From an uncultured Muribaculum sp. (GTDB lineage: Bacteria; Bacteroidota; Bacteroidia; Bacteroidales; Muribaculaceae), in assembly GCF_910583865.1 (NCBI RefSeq), contig NZ_CAJTYX010000024.1, positions 1 to 45,547 of the forward strand: a DNA stretch of 45,547 nt, read 5' to 3'. The translations under genes and the position numbers were made by a program. Each line of letters opens with the position of its first letter. Position 1 is the first letter of the stretch. Shown one piece after another: positions 1 to 8,628 of this stretch. Under the pieces are notes generated by a model, which worked only from the letters and a program-made list of their open reading frames with translations, did not search any database and had not been told where the DNA came from.

Positions 1-2
1 TC

Positions 3-54
3 TGCCTTTCAAGATGTTGGACTCTCTGATTTATGGTTTAGCGGACAGTAATAA
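3..54 (+). repeat. 52-bp terminal repeat, left copy (3' end of a repeated gene, probably a transposase)
   Basis: Bases 3-54 are identical to the reverse complement of 45496-45547. The frame starting at base 1 reads through without a stop and ends with the residues VGLSDLWFSGQ followed by TAA TAA, so the repeat looks like the last codons of a gene that enters the window from the left. The match stops exactly after the second stop codon. The same gene end in opposite orientation at the other window edge points to a multicopy mobile gene such as an insertion sequence transposase. I do not recognise the family from 16 residues. A contig broken at two copies of one IS would give this picture. Confidence 0.7.
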
Positions 55-60
55 CTATAA

Positions 61-1020
61 ATGAAGCTTTTACGACGAGTTGTATTCCTGTCGGCGTTTC
101 TGCCGGTGGTGGCGTGCAACAATGATGTTTTCATCGATACGTTTACCGATCCCGCCGAGAGTTCGTTCACAGTGCCGGGCAGCGGTGGAACGCATACTTT
201 CATGCTTCCCGCCGATAATATGACAATGGCCCTTTACGTTGAGTCGGGAGAATATGATGTAGATGCGGTAATGCCTGACGGGACTGTGAAAACCAACAGC
301 AACTGGCTTGAGCATGACGGCAGACTCGTGGTGTCGCATCCACGTGTGGATATGACTGTAGAACGCTATGGTCGTAGGGTCGATGTGACTGTAGCCCGTT
401 ACTATTCCAAACGTGACGAGCGCGTGGAACTTGTTTTCTCCACGGAATATCAGTCGTTTACCGATACATTGAAGATTCCGGCCTACAATCCGTATGTACT
501 GAAGGCAATCGACTACCGTTTCTCGGGTGTTACCGGGCAGGATGACGCCGGCACTACTATGGCGCTATTCGAGGGGAATGTGAACAATCCCGGCGACACG
601 GAGATGAAATTTCCTTTCACGTGGGATAATGTCATGATTCCTGCCATGTTCAAATGCGTGGTGGTGTCGAGCGCTGACCTATATTTCGATATGGTGTGTG
701 GCACTGAGATCCCCGTCCCGGGCAGCCTCGATCCTGATCCGTCCCTGTGGCAGTGGGGACTTCTGGGCGATACCGCAGTACTGGGGCGAAACGGCATTGC
801 GTTGCTCAAGCATTATCCGCCTCTTCCATCTGTAGCGCCTATCCCCGCGCATACCAAATCTTATGTCAAACTATCGGCTGAGACCAAGGTGATGAGTTTT
901 CCTGCATCGTTGACTATCTGCAACGATCATACCGGCGAGATGCACGAGGCATTCATGTGGCTTAAGATGGAAATGCCTTTTGAATATGAGATTCTACGAT
1001 ATGACACCGCGAATGAATAG
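61..1020 (+). CDS. Secreted lipoprotein of unknown function
   Basis: A 319-residue protein with a short charged N-terminus, a hydrophobic stretch and a lipobox (VVAC, Cys19), so it is probably a lipoprotein exported to the outer membrane. The mature start contains FTVPGSGGTHTF, which resembles the first strand of BACON-like beta-sandwich domains, but I cannot assign a family with confidence. The rest is beta-rich and has no visible catalytic motif. It begins only six bases after the left 52-bp repeat, so its native promoter may have been replaced by sequence inside that repeat. Its stop overlaps the start of the next gene by eight bases, which indicates translational coupling with the PagL-like barrel and perhaps a joint role at the outer membrane. 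Confidence 0.8.
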   Translation: MKLLRRVVFLSAFLPVVACNNDVFIDTFTDPAESSFTVPGSGGTHTFMLPADNMTMALYVESGEYDVDAVMPDGTVKTNSNWLEHDGRLVVSHPRVDMTVERYGRRVDVTVARYYSKRDERVELVFSTEYQSFTDTLKIPAYNPYVLKAIDYRFSGVTGQDDAGTTMALFEGNVNNPGDTEMKFPFTWDNVMIPAMFKCVVVSSADLYFDMVCGTEIPVPGSLDPDPSLWQWGLLGDTAVLGRNGIALLKHYPPLPSVAPIPAHTKSYVKLSAETKVMSFPASLTICNDHTGEMHEAFMWLKMEMPFEYEILRYDTANE

Positions 1021-2308
1021 ACTTATAGGCGTTATGCGGTTTCTGATTGTTCTACCGTCTCTATTGTTGGCGGTGTTTCCGCTGTCGGCACACACTCCTA
1101 TGCACATGCGTCCCGACACTTGCCGCAGTGGTGGTATCTCCGGAGACCTGTCGGTCGCTGCATCCCCTTCGTGGGTGCTTCCGTCCAACACGTTCCTGCG
1201 CGGTACAAATCCGGAGGGCAAGCGTGTGTCGGCGGCATTTTCCGGAAGGCTTGAGTATGCCATGCGTTTTGCACCGGGTTCTGAACAGGCACGTTTGTAT
1301 CCGCATGCATGGCAGGGAGTCGGTATAGGTGTCACATCTTTCTCGAAGTCCGGTGTGCTCGGCTCTCCGGTTGAACTGTATGTGTTGCAGGGAAGCCGTA
1401 TCGCCTCGCTATCCTCGCGGTGGTCCATCGGATACGAGTGGAATTTCGGCGCTTCATTCGGTTGGAAGCGTGTCCCCCCTACCGATGACGGTGAGCGTCT
1501 GCCGGAAGGTGTGGGCTCGTCGGTAAATGCATACATAGGCTTGGCATTTATGCTTGAGTATCAGGCTACGACTCGCCTAACTCTGCGTCTCGGTCCGGAG
1601 ATAGCCCATTACTCCAACGGCAACACGTCGCTCCCGAATCCCGGAGTCAACCGTCTCGGGATGCGCTTGTCTGCCACATGGCGTCTCCATGGTAACCGTG
1701 TTTCCGACCCTGTAGCCGACTGGAGCGGATTCAAGCCGGGTATGTCATATGACGTGACCTTCTGGGGAGCATGGCGCAAGTGGGGCTATACTCCGGCGGT
1801 AAATTCCCCGTACACCGGCTCCGGCATCCTCGAAGTGCCCGGCGACTGGGCGGTAGGGGGCATAACTTTCAACCCGCTCTATCGCTTCAACCCTGTGGTT
1901 GCAGTCGGGCCGGCTCTGGATCTCCTTTACGATGACGGGGCGAACCTTTCTGCGCACTATGAACCAATGTCGCCTGTCGATGCCCCGAAGTTCTACCGCC
2001 AGCCGCTGCGTGAACGCGTCATGGGTGGTCTGTCGTTGCGCGTGGAGATATCCATGCCTGTTTTTTCCGTCAATGTGGGTATAGGCCACAGTGTTTTCGC
2101 TCCGCGTCCCAAGCGTTCGGATGTAAAGTGGGTTTACGGTGACGGGGAAGTTCTTTCGGTGATAGATTCCGATTTGCATGGATTCTATCAGACATTCAAC
2201 CTAAAGACACGACTGTGGCGCGGTCTTTATCTCAACACGGGCTATCGCCTCGTTGACTTCTCGAAGTCGGGCAATCTGATGCTCGGACTCGGTTATACAT
2301 GGCGTTGA
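1013..2308 (+). CDS. PagL-like acyloxyacyl hydrolase (lipid A deacylase family) outer-membrane barrel
   Basis: Start ATG 1013 is chosen because it overlaps the upstream stop; the same frame opens with TTG at 980, and ATG 1034 is an alternative. The signal peptide (residues about 8-27) is followed by alternating aromatic and polar strands typical of a beta-barrel and the chain ends in Trp-Arg. The stretch HYSNGNTSLPNPGVN (His199 to Asn213) matches the HxSNG signature of the PagL family, in which His and Ser form the active site that removes an acyl chain from lipid A or related glycolipids. At about 432 residues it is larger than enterobacterial PagL, as is common in Bacteroidetes members. Function by family resemblance; actual substrate unknown. 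Confidence 0.75.
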   Translation: MNRLIGVMRFLIVLPSLLLAVFPLSAHTPMHMRPDTCRSGGISGDLSVAASPSWVLPSNTFLRGTNPEGKRVSAAFSGRLEYAMRFAPGSEQARLYPHAWQGVGIGVTSFSKSGVLGSPVELYVLQGSRIASLSSRWSIGYEWNFGASFGWKRVPPTDDGERLPEGVGSSVNAYIGLAFMLEYQATTRLTLRLGPEIAHYSNGNTSLPNPGVNRLGMRLSATWRLHGNRVSDPVADWSGFKPGMSYDVTFWGAWRKWGYTPAVNSPYTGSGILEVPGDWAVGGITFNPLYRFNPVVAVGPALDLLYDDGANLSAHYEPMSPVDAPKFYRQPLRERVMGGLSLRVEISMPVFSVNVGIGHSVFAPRPKRSDVKWVYGDGEVLSVIDSDLHGFYQTFNLKTRLWRGLYLNTGYRLVDFSKSGNLMLGLGYTWR

Positions 2309-2331
2309 GTCCATGAATCAAATATTTTTGT

Positions 2332-2339
2332 TACATTTG
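2332..2339 (+). promoter_or_regulatory. Bacteroidetes -7 promoter element (TACATTTG)
   Basis: TACATTTG fits TAnnTTTG. A weak GTTG lies at 2305-2308, 23 bases upstream. The predicted transcription start (about 2346) falls on the first in-frame ATG, which favours the second ATG at 2373 as the translation start of the DUF4838 gene. Confidence 0.55.
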
Positions 2340-2372
2340 TAGTACATGCATAAATATTTAATAAACCGTATC

Positions 2373-4571
2373 ATGAAAATTAGGAATATAGTCAGTGCAG
2401 TGCTTCTGACGGCGTCATTGTTGCCGTCGTATGGGCAGATAATGCTTGTGCGTGACGGCAAACCGAAGGCGCGCATAGTGGTGGATAGTGATTCAAAGAT
2501 TGACCGTCGCGCGGCAGAGCTGTTGCAGGATTTCGTAGGCCGCATCAGTGACGCGCAATTGCCGATAGTCTATTCGGTAAAGCCAAAGAAAGGCGATGTG
2601 GTGATAGGGCAGGGGTCTGTTGACGGTCTTACCGAGGACGGCTTCCGTCTGTCGGATAATGACGGCACGCTTTATATAAGCAGCGGTGGTGATAAAGGTA
2701 CGCTCAACGGCGTGGTGCAGCTTCTGGAGGATTATCTGGACGTGCAGTATTACGGTGCACACGCATACACCCTCGACAGGCGTCGGACGGTGGAACTGCC
2801 CCGCATAGGCGACCGCACGGTAAATCCGGCGTTCCGTTATCGCCAGAGCCAATGCTACGCCATGCATGAGGATCCGATCTACCGCATATGGATGCGCTTC
2901 GAAGAGCCGGCCGATGAGTTTGCCGACGGACTTTGGGTGCACACGTTCCGCCGTCTACTCCCTCCGGAAGAATACGGGGATACACATCCCGAATACTATT
3001 CATATATAAATGGAAAGCGTCGCCCCGGCAACGCCAGCCAGTGGTGCCTCAACAATCCGGAACTGTTTGAGATCGTGGTGCAGCGTATCGACTCCATATT
3101 CAAGGCCAATCCCGGCAGGAATATGATTTCTGTGAGCCAGAACGACGGGAATTTTACTAACTGCGCATGCGATGTGTGTCGTGAAATCGATGAATATGAA
3201 GGAAGCCCGTCGGGAAATTTCATACGTTTCCTGAACAAGCTTGCCGGGCGTTTCCCCGACAAGCAGTTCTCCACTCTCGCTTACCTGTTTACAATGCATC
3301 CGCCGAAACACGTCAAACCGCTGCCGAATGTCAACATAATGCTCTGTGACATCGATTGCAAGCGCGAGGTGCCGCTTACCGATAATGCTTCCGGACGCGA
3401 TTTCATGAAGGCGCTCGAAGGGTGGTCGGCGATTTCCGACAACCTGTTCATATGGGACTACGGTATCAATTTCGACAATATGGTCGCGCCGTTCCCCAAT
3501 TTCCCTATTTTGCAGAAGAATATACAGCAGTTCAAGGAGCATAACGCCAAGATGCATTTCTCACAGATCGGTGGTAGCAAAGGTGGCGATTTCTCCGAGA
3601 TGAGGGCTTACATGGTGAGCAAGCTCATGTGGAACCCGTATCTTGACGCAGACTCGCTGATGCGCTCGTTTATGGATGGCTACTATGGAGCCGCCGCTCC
3701 CTATATATACCAATACGAGAAGTTGCTTGAGGGTGGGCTGCTGGCGAGCGACAAGGAACTGTGGATCTACGATTCGCCGGTCACTCACAAGGACGGCATG
3801 CTCAATGCCAAATGCCGCAAGCGCTACAATGAATTGTTTGATGATGCTGAGCGGGCAGTCGCCTCCGATTCCGTATTGTTGCGCCGTGTGCGCATGGCGC
3901 GTCTGCCGCTACAATATTCCGAACTTGAGATCGCACGCACGGAGACCGGCCACGATCCCGCCACGCTTAAGAAGGCTTTGGAGTTGTTCGATGCACGCAC
4001 GGCCGAGTATGGTGTAGCCACTCTCAACGAGCGCAACAATTCTCCATCAGAATATTGCACTCTCTATAAGGAGCGCTTCCTCCCCGGCACGACAGTCAAC
4101 AAGGCCCAAGGCTCTAAAGTGACATGGATTGTTCCACCCACAGGACGCTATGCCGCCATGGGTGAGTCGGCTCTGACCGACGGCCTTTTCGGTAGCACTA
4201 CCTTTGTCGAGAGCTGGGTAGGTTGGGAAGGTGTCGATGGATCGTTCATTCTTGATATGGGTGAGGAGAAAGAAGTTTCCTCCATATCGTCAGACTTCCT
4301 GCATCAGCTCGGTGCATGGGTGCTTCTGCCTGAGAAGGTGGCTTACAGCACGTCGACAGACGGTGTCGAATACACTCCGTTCGGCGAGAAGGTGCAGCCC
4401 GAGGACCGCGACGTGAAGGTGAAATTCGTGGCGCTCGGATGTGAGTCGGCTGAGCCGGTGAAGGCCCGCTATATAAAGGTTGACATAACCGGCGTAAAGA
4501 CATGCCCGTCGTGGCATTACGGAGTGGGTTATCCGGCCTGGTTTTTCCTTGATGAAGTGACCGTCGAATAA
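2373..4571 (+). CDS. Secreted DUF4838 domain protein with C-terminal discoidin-like region
   Basis: The 732-residue product starts at ATG 2373, where a clean signal peptide begins (MKIRNIVSAVLLTASLLPSYGQ); ATG 2346 would add nine residues in front of it. An N-terminal region (about 25-140) resembles the alpha-glucuronidase N-terminal-like fold that precedes many carbohydrate-active domains. A central region (about 170-470) carries the DUF4838 signatures: conserved WVHTFRRLLPPE, NDG, a CxxC pair (NCACDVC) and HFSQIGG. The last 150 residues look like an F5/8 type C carbohydrate-binding domain (VGWEG, RYIKVDITG). The role is probably binding or hydrolysis of an unknown glycan outside the inner membrane. 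It stands alone, with its own promoter and a hairpin after it. Confidence 0.8.
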   Translation: MKIRNIVSAVLLTASLLPSYGQIMLVRDGKPKARIVVDSDSKIDRRAAELLQDFVGRISDAQLPIVYSVKPKKGDVVIGQGSVDGLTEDGFRLSDNDGTLYISSGGDKGTLNGVVQLLEDYLDVQYYGAHAYTLDRRRTVELPRIGDRTVNPAFRYRQSQCYAMHEDPIYRIWMRFEEPADEFADGLWVHTFRRLLPPEEYGDTHPEYYSYINGKRRPGNASQWCLNNPELFEIVVQRIDSIFKANPGRNMISVSQNDGNFTNCACDVCREIDEYEGSPSGNFIRFLNKLAGRFPDKQFSTLAYLFTMHPPKHVKPLPNVNIMLCDIDCKREVPLTDNASGRDFMKALEGWSAISDNLFIWDYGINFDNMVAPFPNFPILQKNIQQFKEHNAKMHFSQIGGSKGGDFSEMRAYMVSKLMWNPYLDADSLMRSFMDGYYGAAAPYIYQYEKLLEGGLLASDKELWIYDSPVTHKDGMLNAKCRKRYNELFDDAERAVASDSVLLRRVRMARLPLQYSELEIARTETGHDPATLKKALELFDARTAEYGVATLNERNNSPSEYCTLYKERFLPGTTVNKAQGSKVTWIVPPTGRYAAMGESALTDGLFGSTTFVESWVGWEGVDGSFILDMGEEKEVSSISSDFLHQLGAWVLLPEKVAYSTSTDGVEYTPFGEKVQPEDRDVKVKFVALGCESAEPVKARYIKVDITGVKTCPSWHYGVGYPAWFFLDEVTVE

Positions 4572-4594
4572 GCTTCTTGTCTACGGATGGAAAT

Positions 4595-4650
4595 ATGCAG
4601 TCATGCCGTTCCGGTATCGATTTATGTCGTCCGGCCCGGTGTGACTGCAT
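4595..4650 (+). terminator. Candidate terminator hairpin after the DUF4838 gene
   Basis: Perfect 9-base arms (ATGCAGTCA at 4595-4603, TGACTGCAT at 4642-4650) enclose a GC-rich loop with further pairing potential. There is no T run directly after it, so termination is a guess from position. Confidence 0.4.
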
Positions 4651-4708
4651 CTCTTCTGTGGCGCAAAGATAGAATAAATGAAGATTAACGATAAATTTGC
4701 TTTGATAA

Positions 4709-4741
4709 TTTGGTTTATATCGGCAAAATGTTGTAATTTTG
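4709..4741 (+). promoter_or_regulatory. Promoter of gdhA (TTTG - 21 nt - TAATTTTG)
   Basis: TTTG at 4709-4712 and TAATTTTG at 4734-4741 fit the Bacteroidetes housekeeping promoter. The predicted start near 4748 leaves a leader of about 40 bases before ATG 4787. Confidence 0.65.
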
Positions 4742-4786
4742 TCGAAAATTAAATAATTAAAGAAATTACTCAAAGAAAGTTTAAGT

Positions 4787-6121
4787 ATGAAAGCAACCGA
4801 AGTGTTAGCGGATCTCCATCGCAGATTCCCCAACGAGCCGGAATACCTGCAGGCTGTGGAAGAGGTGATTACCACCATAGAAGATGAGTATAACAAGCAT
4901 CCCGAGTTTGAGCGCTACAATCTTATCGAGCGCCTGTGCATTCCCGACCGTATCTTCTCGTTCCGTGTGTCTTGGGTCGATGACAAGGGGAAGGTGCAGA
5001 ACAACATGGGCTACCGCATCCAGCATAACAATGCCATAGGCCCGTACAAAGGCGGCATCCGTTTCCACTCCTCCGTCAACCAGTCGATTCTTAAGTTCCT
5101 CGCTTTCGAGCAGACTTTCAAGAATTCCCTCACTACCCTTGCGATGGGTGGCGGCAAAGGTGGTTCCGACTTCTCGCCCCGTGGCAAGAGCGACATGGAG
5201 GTGATGCGCTTCTGTCAGGCTTTCATCGCAGAACTGTGGCGTCATATCGGCCCTGATACCGACGTTCCTGCCGGCGACATAGGCGTTGGCGGTCGTGAGG
5301 TAGGCTACATGTACGGAATGTACAAGAAGATGGCTCGCGAGTTCACAGGGACTTTCACCGGCAAAGGTCTTGAATTCGGCGGTTCGCTGATTCGTCCCGA
5401 GGCTACCGGCTACGGCAACGTCTACTTCCTGCTCAACATGCTCGCCACCCGTGGCATCGATATAAAGGACAAGGTAGTGGCCATATCCGGCTCGGGCAAC
5501 GTGGCCACATATACCGCAAAGAAGCTCCTTGAGCTGGGTGCCAAGGTAATCACTATGAGCGATTCCGACGGTTGCATCTATGTGCCTGAAGGCCTTACCA
5601 AAGAACAGCTCGACTATATCTTCAAGCTTAAGAACGAATATCGTGGACGCATCCGTGAGTTTGCCGAGGAATTCGGATGCGAGTATGTGGAGGGCGGTCG
5701 TCCCTGGGGCTACAAGTGCGATATCGCGATGCCTTCCGCCACTCAGAACGAACTTGACGGTGACGATGCCCGCGCGCTCCTTGCCAACGGTGTGATCGCT
5801 GTCAGCGAAGGCGCCAACATGCCTTCCACGCCCGATGCTATCAAGGAGTTCCTCAACGCCAAGATTCTCTATGCTCCGGGCAAGGCTGCCAATGCCGGCG
5901 GTGTGTCGGTTAGCGGACTGGAGATGGCACAGAACTCTCAGAAGCTGTCCTGGAGTGCCGAGGAGGTAGACGAGAAACTGAAAGGCATCATGAAGAATAT
6001 ACATGAGCAGTGCCGCAAGTACGGCAAGGAAGAGGATGGCTACATCAACTATGTCAAGGGTGCCAACGTCGCAGGCTTCATGAAGGTGGCCCGCGCCATG
6101 ATGGCCCAGGGCATCATCTGA
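4787..6121 (+). CDS. gdhA: Glutamate dehydrogenase, hexameric, probably NADP-dependent
   Basis: Converts 2-oxoglutarate and ammonium to glutamate (reversible) in the cytoplasm and is a main route of ammonium assimilation in Bacteroidales. The 444-residue length fits the small hexameric class. Visible motifs are PYKGGIRFH (Lys88), the catalytic GGGKGGSDF (Lys124), PAGDIGVGGREVGYM, and the nucleotide-binding SGSGNVATYTAKK; the C-terminal VSGLEMAQNS is also typical. Cofactor choice is inferred from overall similarity to NADP enzymes and is not proven by one residue. It has its own promoter and terminator, so it is probably a monocistronic unit. Confidence 0.96.
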   Translation: MKATEVLADLHRRFPNEPEYLQAVEEVITTIEDEYNKHPEFERYNLIERLCIPDRIFSFRVSWVDDKGKVQNNMGYRIQHNNAIGPYKGGIRFHSSVNQSILKFLAFEQTFKNSLTTLAMGGGKGGSDFSPRGKSDMEVMRFCQAFIAELWRHIGPDTDVPAGDIGVGGREVGYMYGMYKKMAREFTGTFTGKGLEFGGSLIRPEATGYGNVYFLLNMLATRGIDIKDKVVAISGSGNVATYTAKKLLELGAKVITMSDSDGCIYVPEGLTKEQLDYIFKLKNEYRGRIREFAEEFGCEYVEGGRPWGYKCDIAMPSATQNELDGDDARALLANGVIAVSEGANMPSTPDAIKEFLNAKILYAPGKAANAGGVSVSGLEMAQNSQKLSWSAEEVDEKLKGIMKNIHEQCRKYGKEEDGYINYVKGANVAGFMKVARAMMAQGII

Positions 6122-6143
6122 TATTCCTATAATAGAATTTATC

Positions 6144-6179
6144 CGTCGGTGTGTCAGGCATTTGCCTGATGCACCGACG
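6144..6179 (+). terminator. Terminator hairpin after gdhA
   Basis: Nested stems CGTCGGTG/CACCGACG (6144-6151 with 6172-6179) and TCAGGC/GCCTGA (6154-6159 with 6164-6169) form a strong hairpin 23 bases after the gdhA stop. The following T run is weak. Confidence 0.65.
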
Positions 6180-6338
6180 TTGCATATATGTGCTCCCCAT
6201 GTATGCTATAGTCCGTTGAATTAAAGAAACCTTAATGGTTATGAAACATTTATGAAATGAAATTCCATGAAATTTGTTGTGAGAATCCGATCTGTATGAT
6301 TCACTATTGATTTTATTGAAACATATCCAACGAATTTT

Positions 6339-8618
6339 ATGGATGTATTATTTCTATGCATAATCATTTTTCTGTTTGTCCTCGCGGTATTTGACCTTTC
6401 GGTGGGGGTGAGCAACGATGCCGTGAATTTCCTTAACTCGGCCATAGGCTCAAAGGCCGCCGGCTTCAGGACCATCATAATCATTGCATCGATAGGGGTA
6501 TTTGCCGGGGCTGCCATGAGCAACGGTATGATGGACATTGCAAGACATGGGATATTCCGTCCCGAGCATTTTTCTTTCTACGACCTGATATGTATATTCA
6601 TGGCGGTGATGGTGACGGATATCATACTGCTTGATGTGTTCAACTCATTGGGGATGCCTACGTCGACCACCGTATCCATGGTGTTCGAGTTGCTCGGAGC
6701 CGCTTTCGTGATAGCGCTTATAAAAATGTGGGGTGATACGTCGGCCCTGTCGATGATGGATCTGATCAACACCGACAAGGCATTGTCTGTGATTCTCGGC
6801 ATATTCCTGTCGGTGGCGATAGCATTCGTGTTCGGGACTGTGGTGCAGTTCATAGCGCGCGCAGTATTCTCGTTCGAGTATAAGAGCCGCATGAAATGGA
6901 AAATAGGTATTTACGGAGGTATAGCAACCACCGCCATTATTTATTTCATGCTCTTGAAGGGTGTGAAGGACATGGCCTGGATGACTCCCGATGTAAAGGC
7001 ATATATCAACGCCCATACGCCAGTCATACTGGGCTGTTCGATGGTGGTATCCACTTTGTTGATGCAACTGTTGCATGCTCTGAAGGTCAATGTGTTGAAG
7101 GTTATAGTGCTTATAGGGACTTTTTCGTTGGCGATGGCTTTCGCGGGCAACGACCTCGTTAACTTTATCGGTGTGCCTTTGAGCGGATTTGCCTCTTACC
7201 GGGATTATGTCGCGAACGGTGCCGGAAACCCTTACGATTTCACCATGGGTTCGCTCAACGGACCGGCCGACACGCCGCTATATTTCCTTATCGGCGCGGG
7301 AATCATAATGGTGGTGTCGCTCGCTACTTCAAAGAAGGCCCGCAACGTGTCGAAAACCGAGATCGGTCTGAGCACCCAGAGTGGTGGTGATGAGATGTTC
7401 GGTTCGTCGAGGATCGCGAGACGCCTTGTCCGGCTGTCTCTATCCATACATGGATGGATCAGGCGCTATGTCCCGCGCCGTGTGCGACTGTGGATAGACC
7501 GACGCTTCGACACGACGCGAACCGATGAGGAGCAGGGTGCTTCGTTCGATCTCATACGAGGTTCTGTCAATCTTATGCTCGCAGGAATGCTCATAGCGGC
7601 CGGAACTTCGATGAAACTGCCGTTGTCGACCACTTTCGTCACTTTCATGGTGGCAATGGGAACATCGCTTGCCGACAGGGCCTGGGGACGCGAGAGCGCC
7701 GTGTTCCGCATAACAGGAGTGATCTCGGTAATCGGAGGATGGTTCATCACCGCAGGTGTGGCGTTTATCGGGGCTGCATTGATAGCGGCGCTCATGCATT
7801 GGGGAGGAAGCGTTATGATGATACTCGCGGCGCTCGTGGCCGTGGCGCTGATAATACGCAGCAATATACGCTTCAAGGCCAAGAAAGAGGAGGAACAGGG
7901 TGATGCAATGTTTCAGGCAATACTTACTTCCGATGATAAGGAACAGACGTGGGAGATGCTTAAAATCTACATTTCCCGTGAGCAGAAGAAGTTCCTTGAA
8001 TTTGCGTCGACGACTTACGCCAATATCACCGGGGCATTCATGCGCGATGAAGTGAAGGCGCTTGTAAGCGCGGACAAGGCCCTTTATAAAGAGAAATCGC
8101 TCTTGAAAAATACACGCCGCCGGGAGACTCTTCTTCTGAGGCGGGTGCCGGCTGACACGGCGATAGAGAAAAGCGCATGGTTTCATATGGCCAACAACGC
8201 GTGCATGTCGATGAACTACAATCTGCTTCGTATCACCGAAGTGTGCAAGGAGCATGTCGACAACAACTTTCGCCCTCTTCCTGCCGCTTACCGTGAAGCG
8301 TTCACTCCCATGCGAAGCCGTATACTTGATGCATTGGCCGAGGCTATGCGTATCGTCGAGTCGGTGGATGTGTCTGACGTTATCGCTTTGCGCAGGGAGT
8401 GTGATTCGATAAAGGATGCCATCTCACGGGAGTGTCACGATATCTACGGGCATCTGCGCAACGGTATGCCGGACAATCTTACTGTGACATATGTTTATCT
8501 CAATATGCTTCAGGAGTCGCAGGAGATGATGTCGGGGCTGCGTAAGTTGTTGAGGGCCACGTCCAAGATGAGGAGCAACGATCCTGTGTCCCGTAGCGGC
8601 AGGGCTTTGTCGGCTTGA
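6339..8618 (+). CDS. PiT-family inorganic phosphate transporter with PhoU-like C-terminal domain
   Basis: A 759-residue inner-membrane protein. Two PiT repeats are visible: the first with GVSNDAVNFLNSAIGSKAA near residues 24-42 and TSTTVS near 110, the second with AGNDLVNFIGVPLSGF near 267-283 and LPLSTTFVTFMVAMGTSLADRAWG near 428-451. These carry the phosphate and cation sites in the family. After the last membrane segment (to about residue 515) there is a soluble, helical, charged tail of about 240 residues that resembles PhoU or DUF47 proteins, which usually are separate partners of such permeases. The fused tail may gate or regulate transport. It converges on the histidine kinase gene, with 10 bases between the stops. 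Confidence 0.88.
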   Translation: MDVLFLCIIIFLFVLAVFDLSVGVSNDAVNFLNSAIGSKAAGFRTIIIIASIGVFAGAAMSNGMMDIARHGIFRPEHFSFYDLICIFMAVMVTDIILLDVFNSLGMPTSTTVSMVFELLGAAFVIALIKMWGDTSALSMMDLINTDKALSVILGIFLSVAIAFVFGTVVQFIARAVFSFEYKSRMKWKIGIYGGIATTAIIYFMLLKGVKDMAWMTPDVKAYINAHTPVILGCSMVVSTLLMQLLHALKVNVLKVIVLIGTFSLAMAFAGNDLVNFIGVPLSGFASYRDYVANGAGNPYDFTMGSLNGPADTPLYFLIGAGIIMVVSLATSKKARNVSKTEIGLSTQSGGDEMFGSSRIARRLVRLSLSIHGWIRRYVPRRVRLWIDRRFDTTRTDEEQGASFDLIRGSVNLMLAGMLIAAGTSMKLPLSTTFVTFMVAMGTSLADRAWGRESAVFRITGVISVIGGWFITAGVAFIGAALIAALMHWGGSVMMILAALVAVALIIRSNIRFKAKKEEEQGDAMFQAILTSDDKEQTWEMLKIYISREQKKFLEFASTTYANITGAFMRDEVKALVSADKALYKEKSLLKNTRRRETLLLRRVPADTAIEKSAWFHMANNACMSMNYNLLRITEVCKEHVDNNFRPLPAAYREAFTPMRSRILDALAEAMRIVESVDVSDVIALRRECDSIKDAISRECHDIYGHLRNGMPDNLTVTYVYLNMLQESQEMMSGLRKLLRATSKMRSNDPVSRSGRALSA

Positions 8619-8628
8619 CGGAGATAGG

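Noticed and set aside
4805..6004. 399-codon minus-strand frame opposite gdhA
   Set aside because: Antisense shadow of a clear glutamate dehydrogenase.
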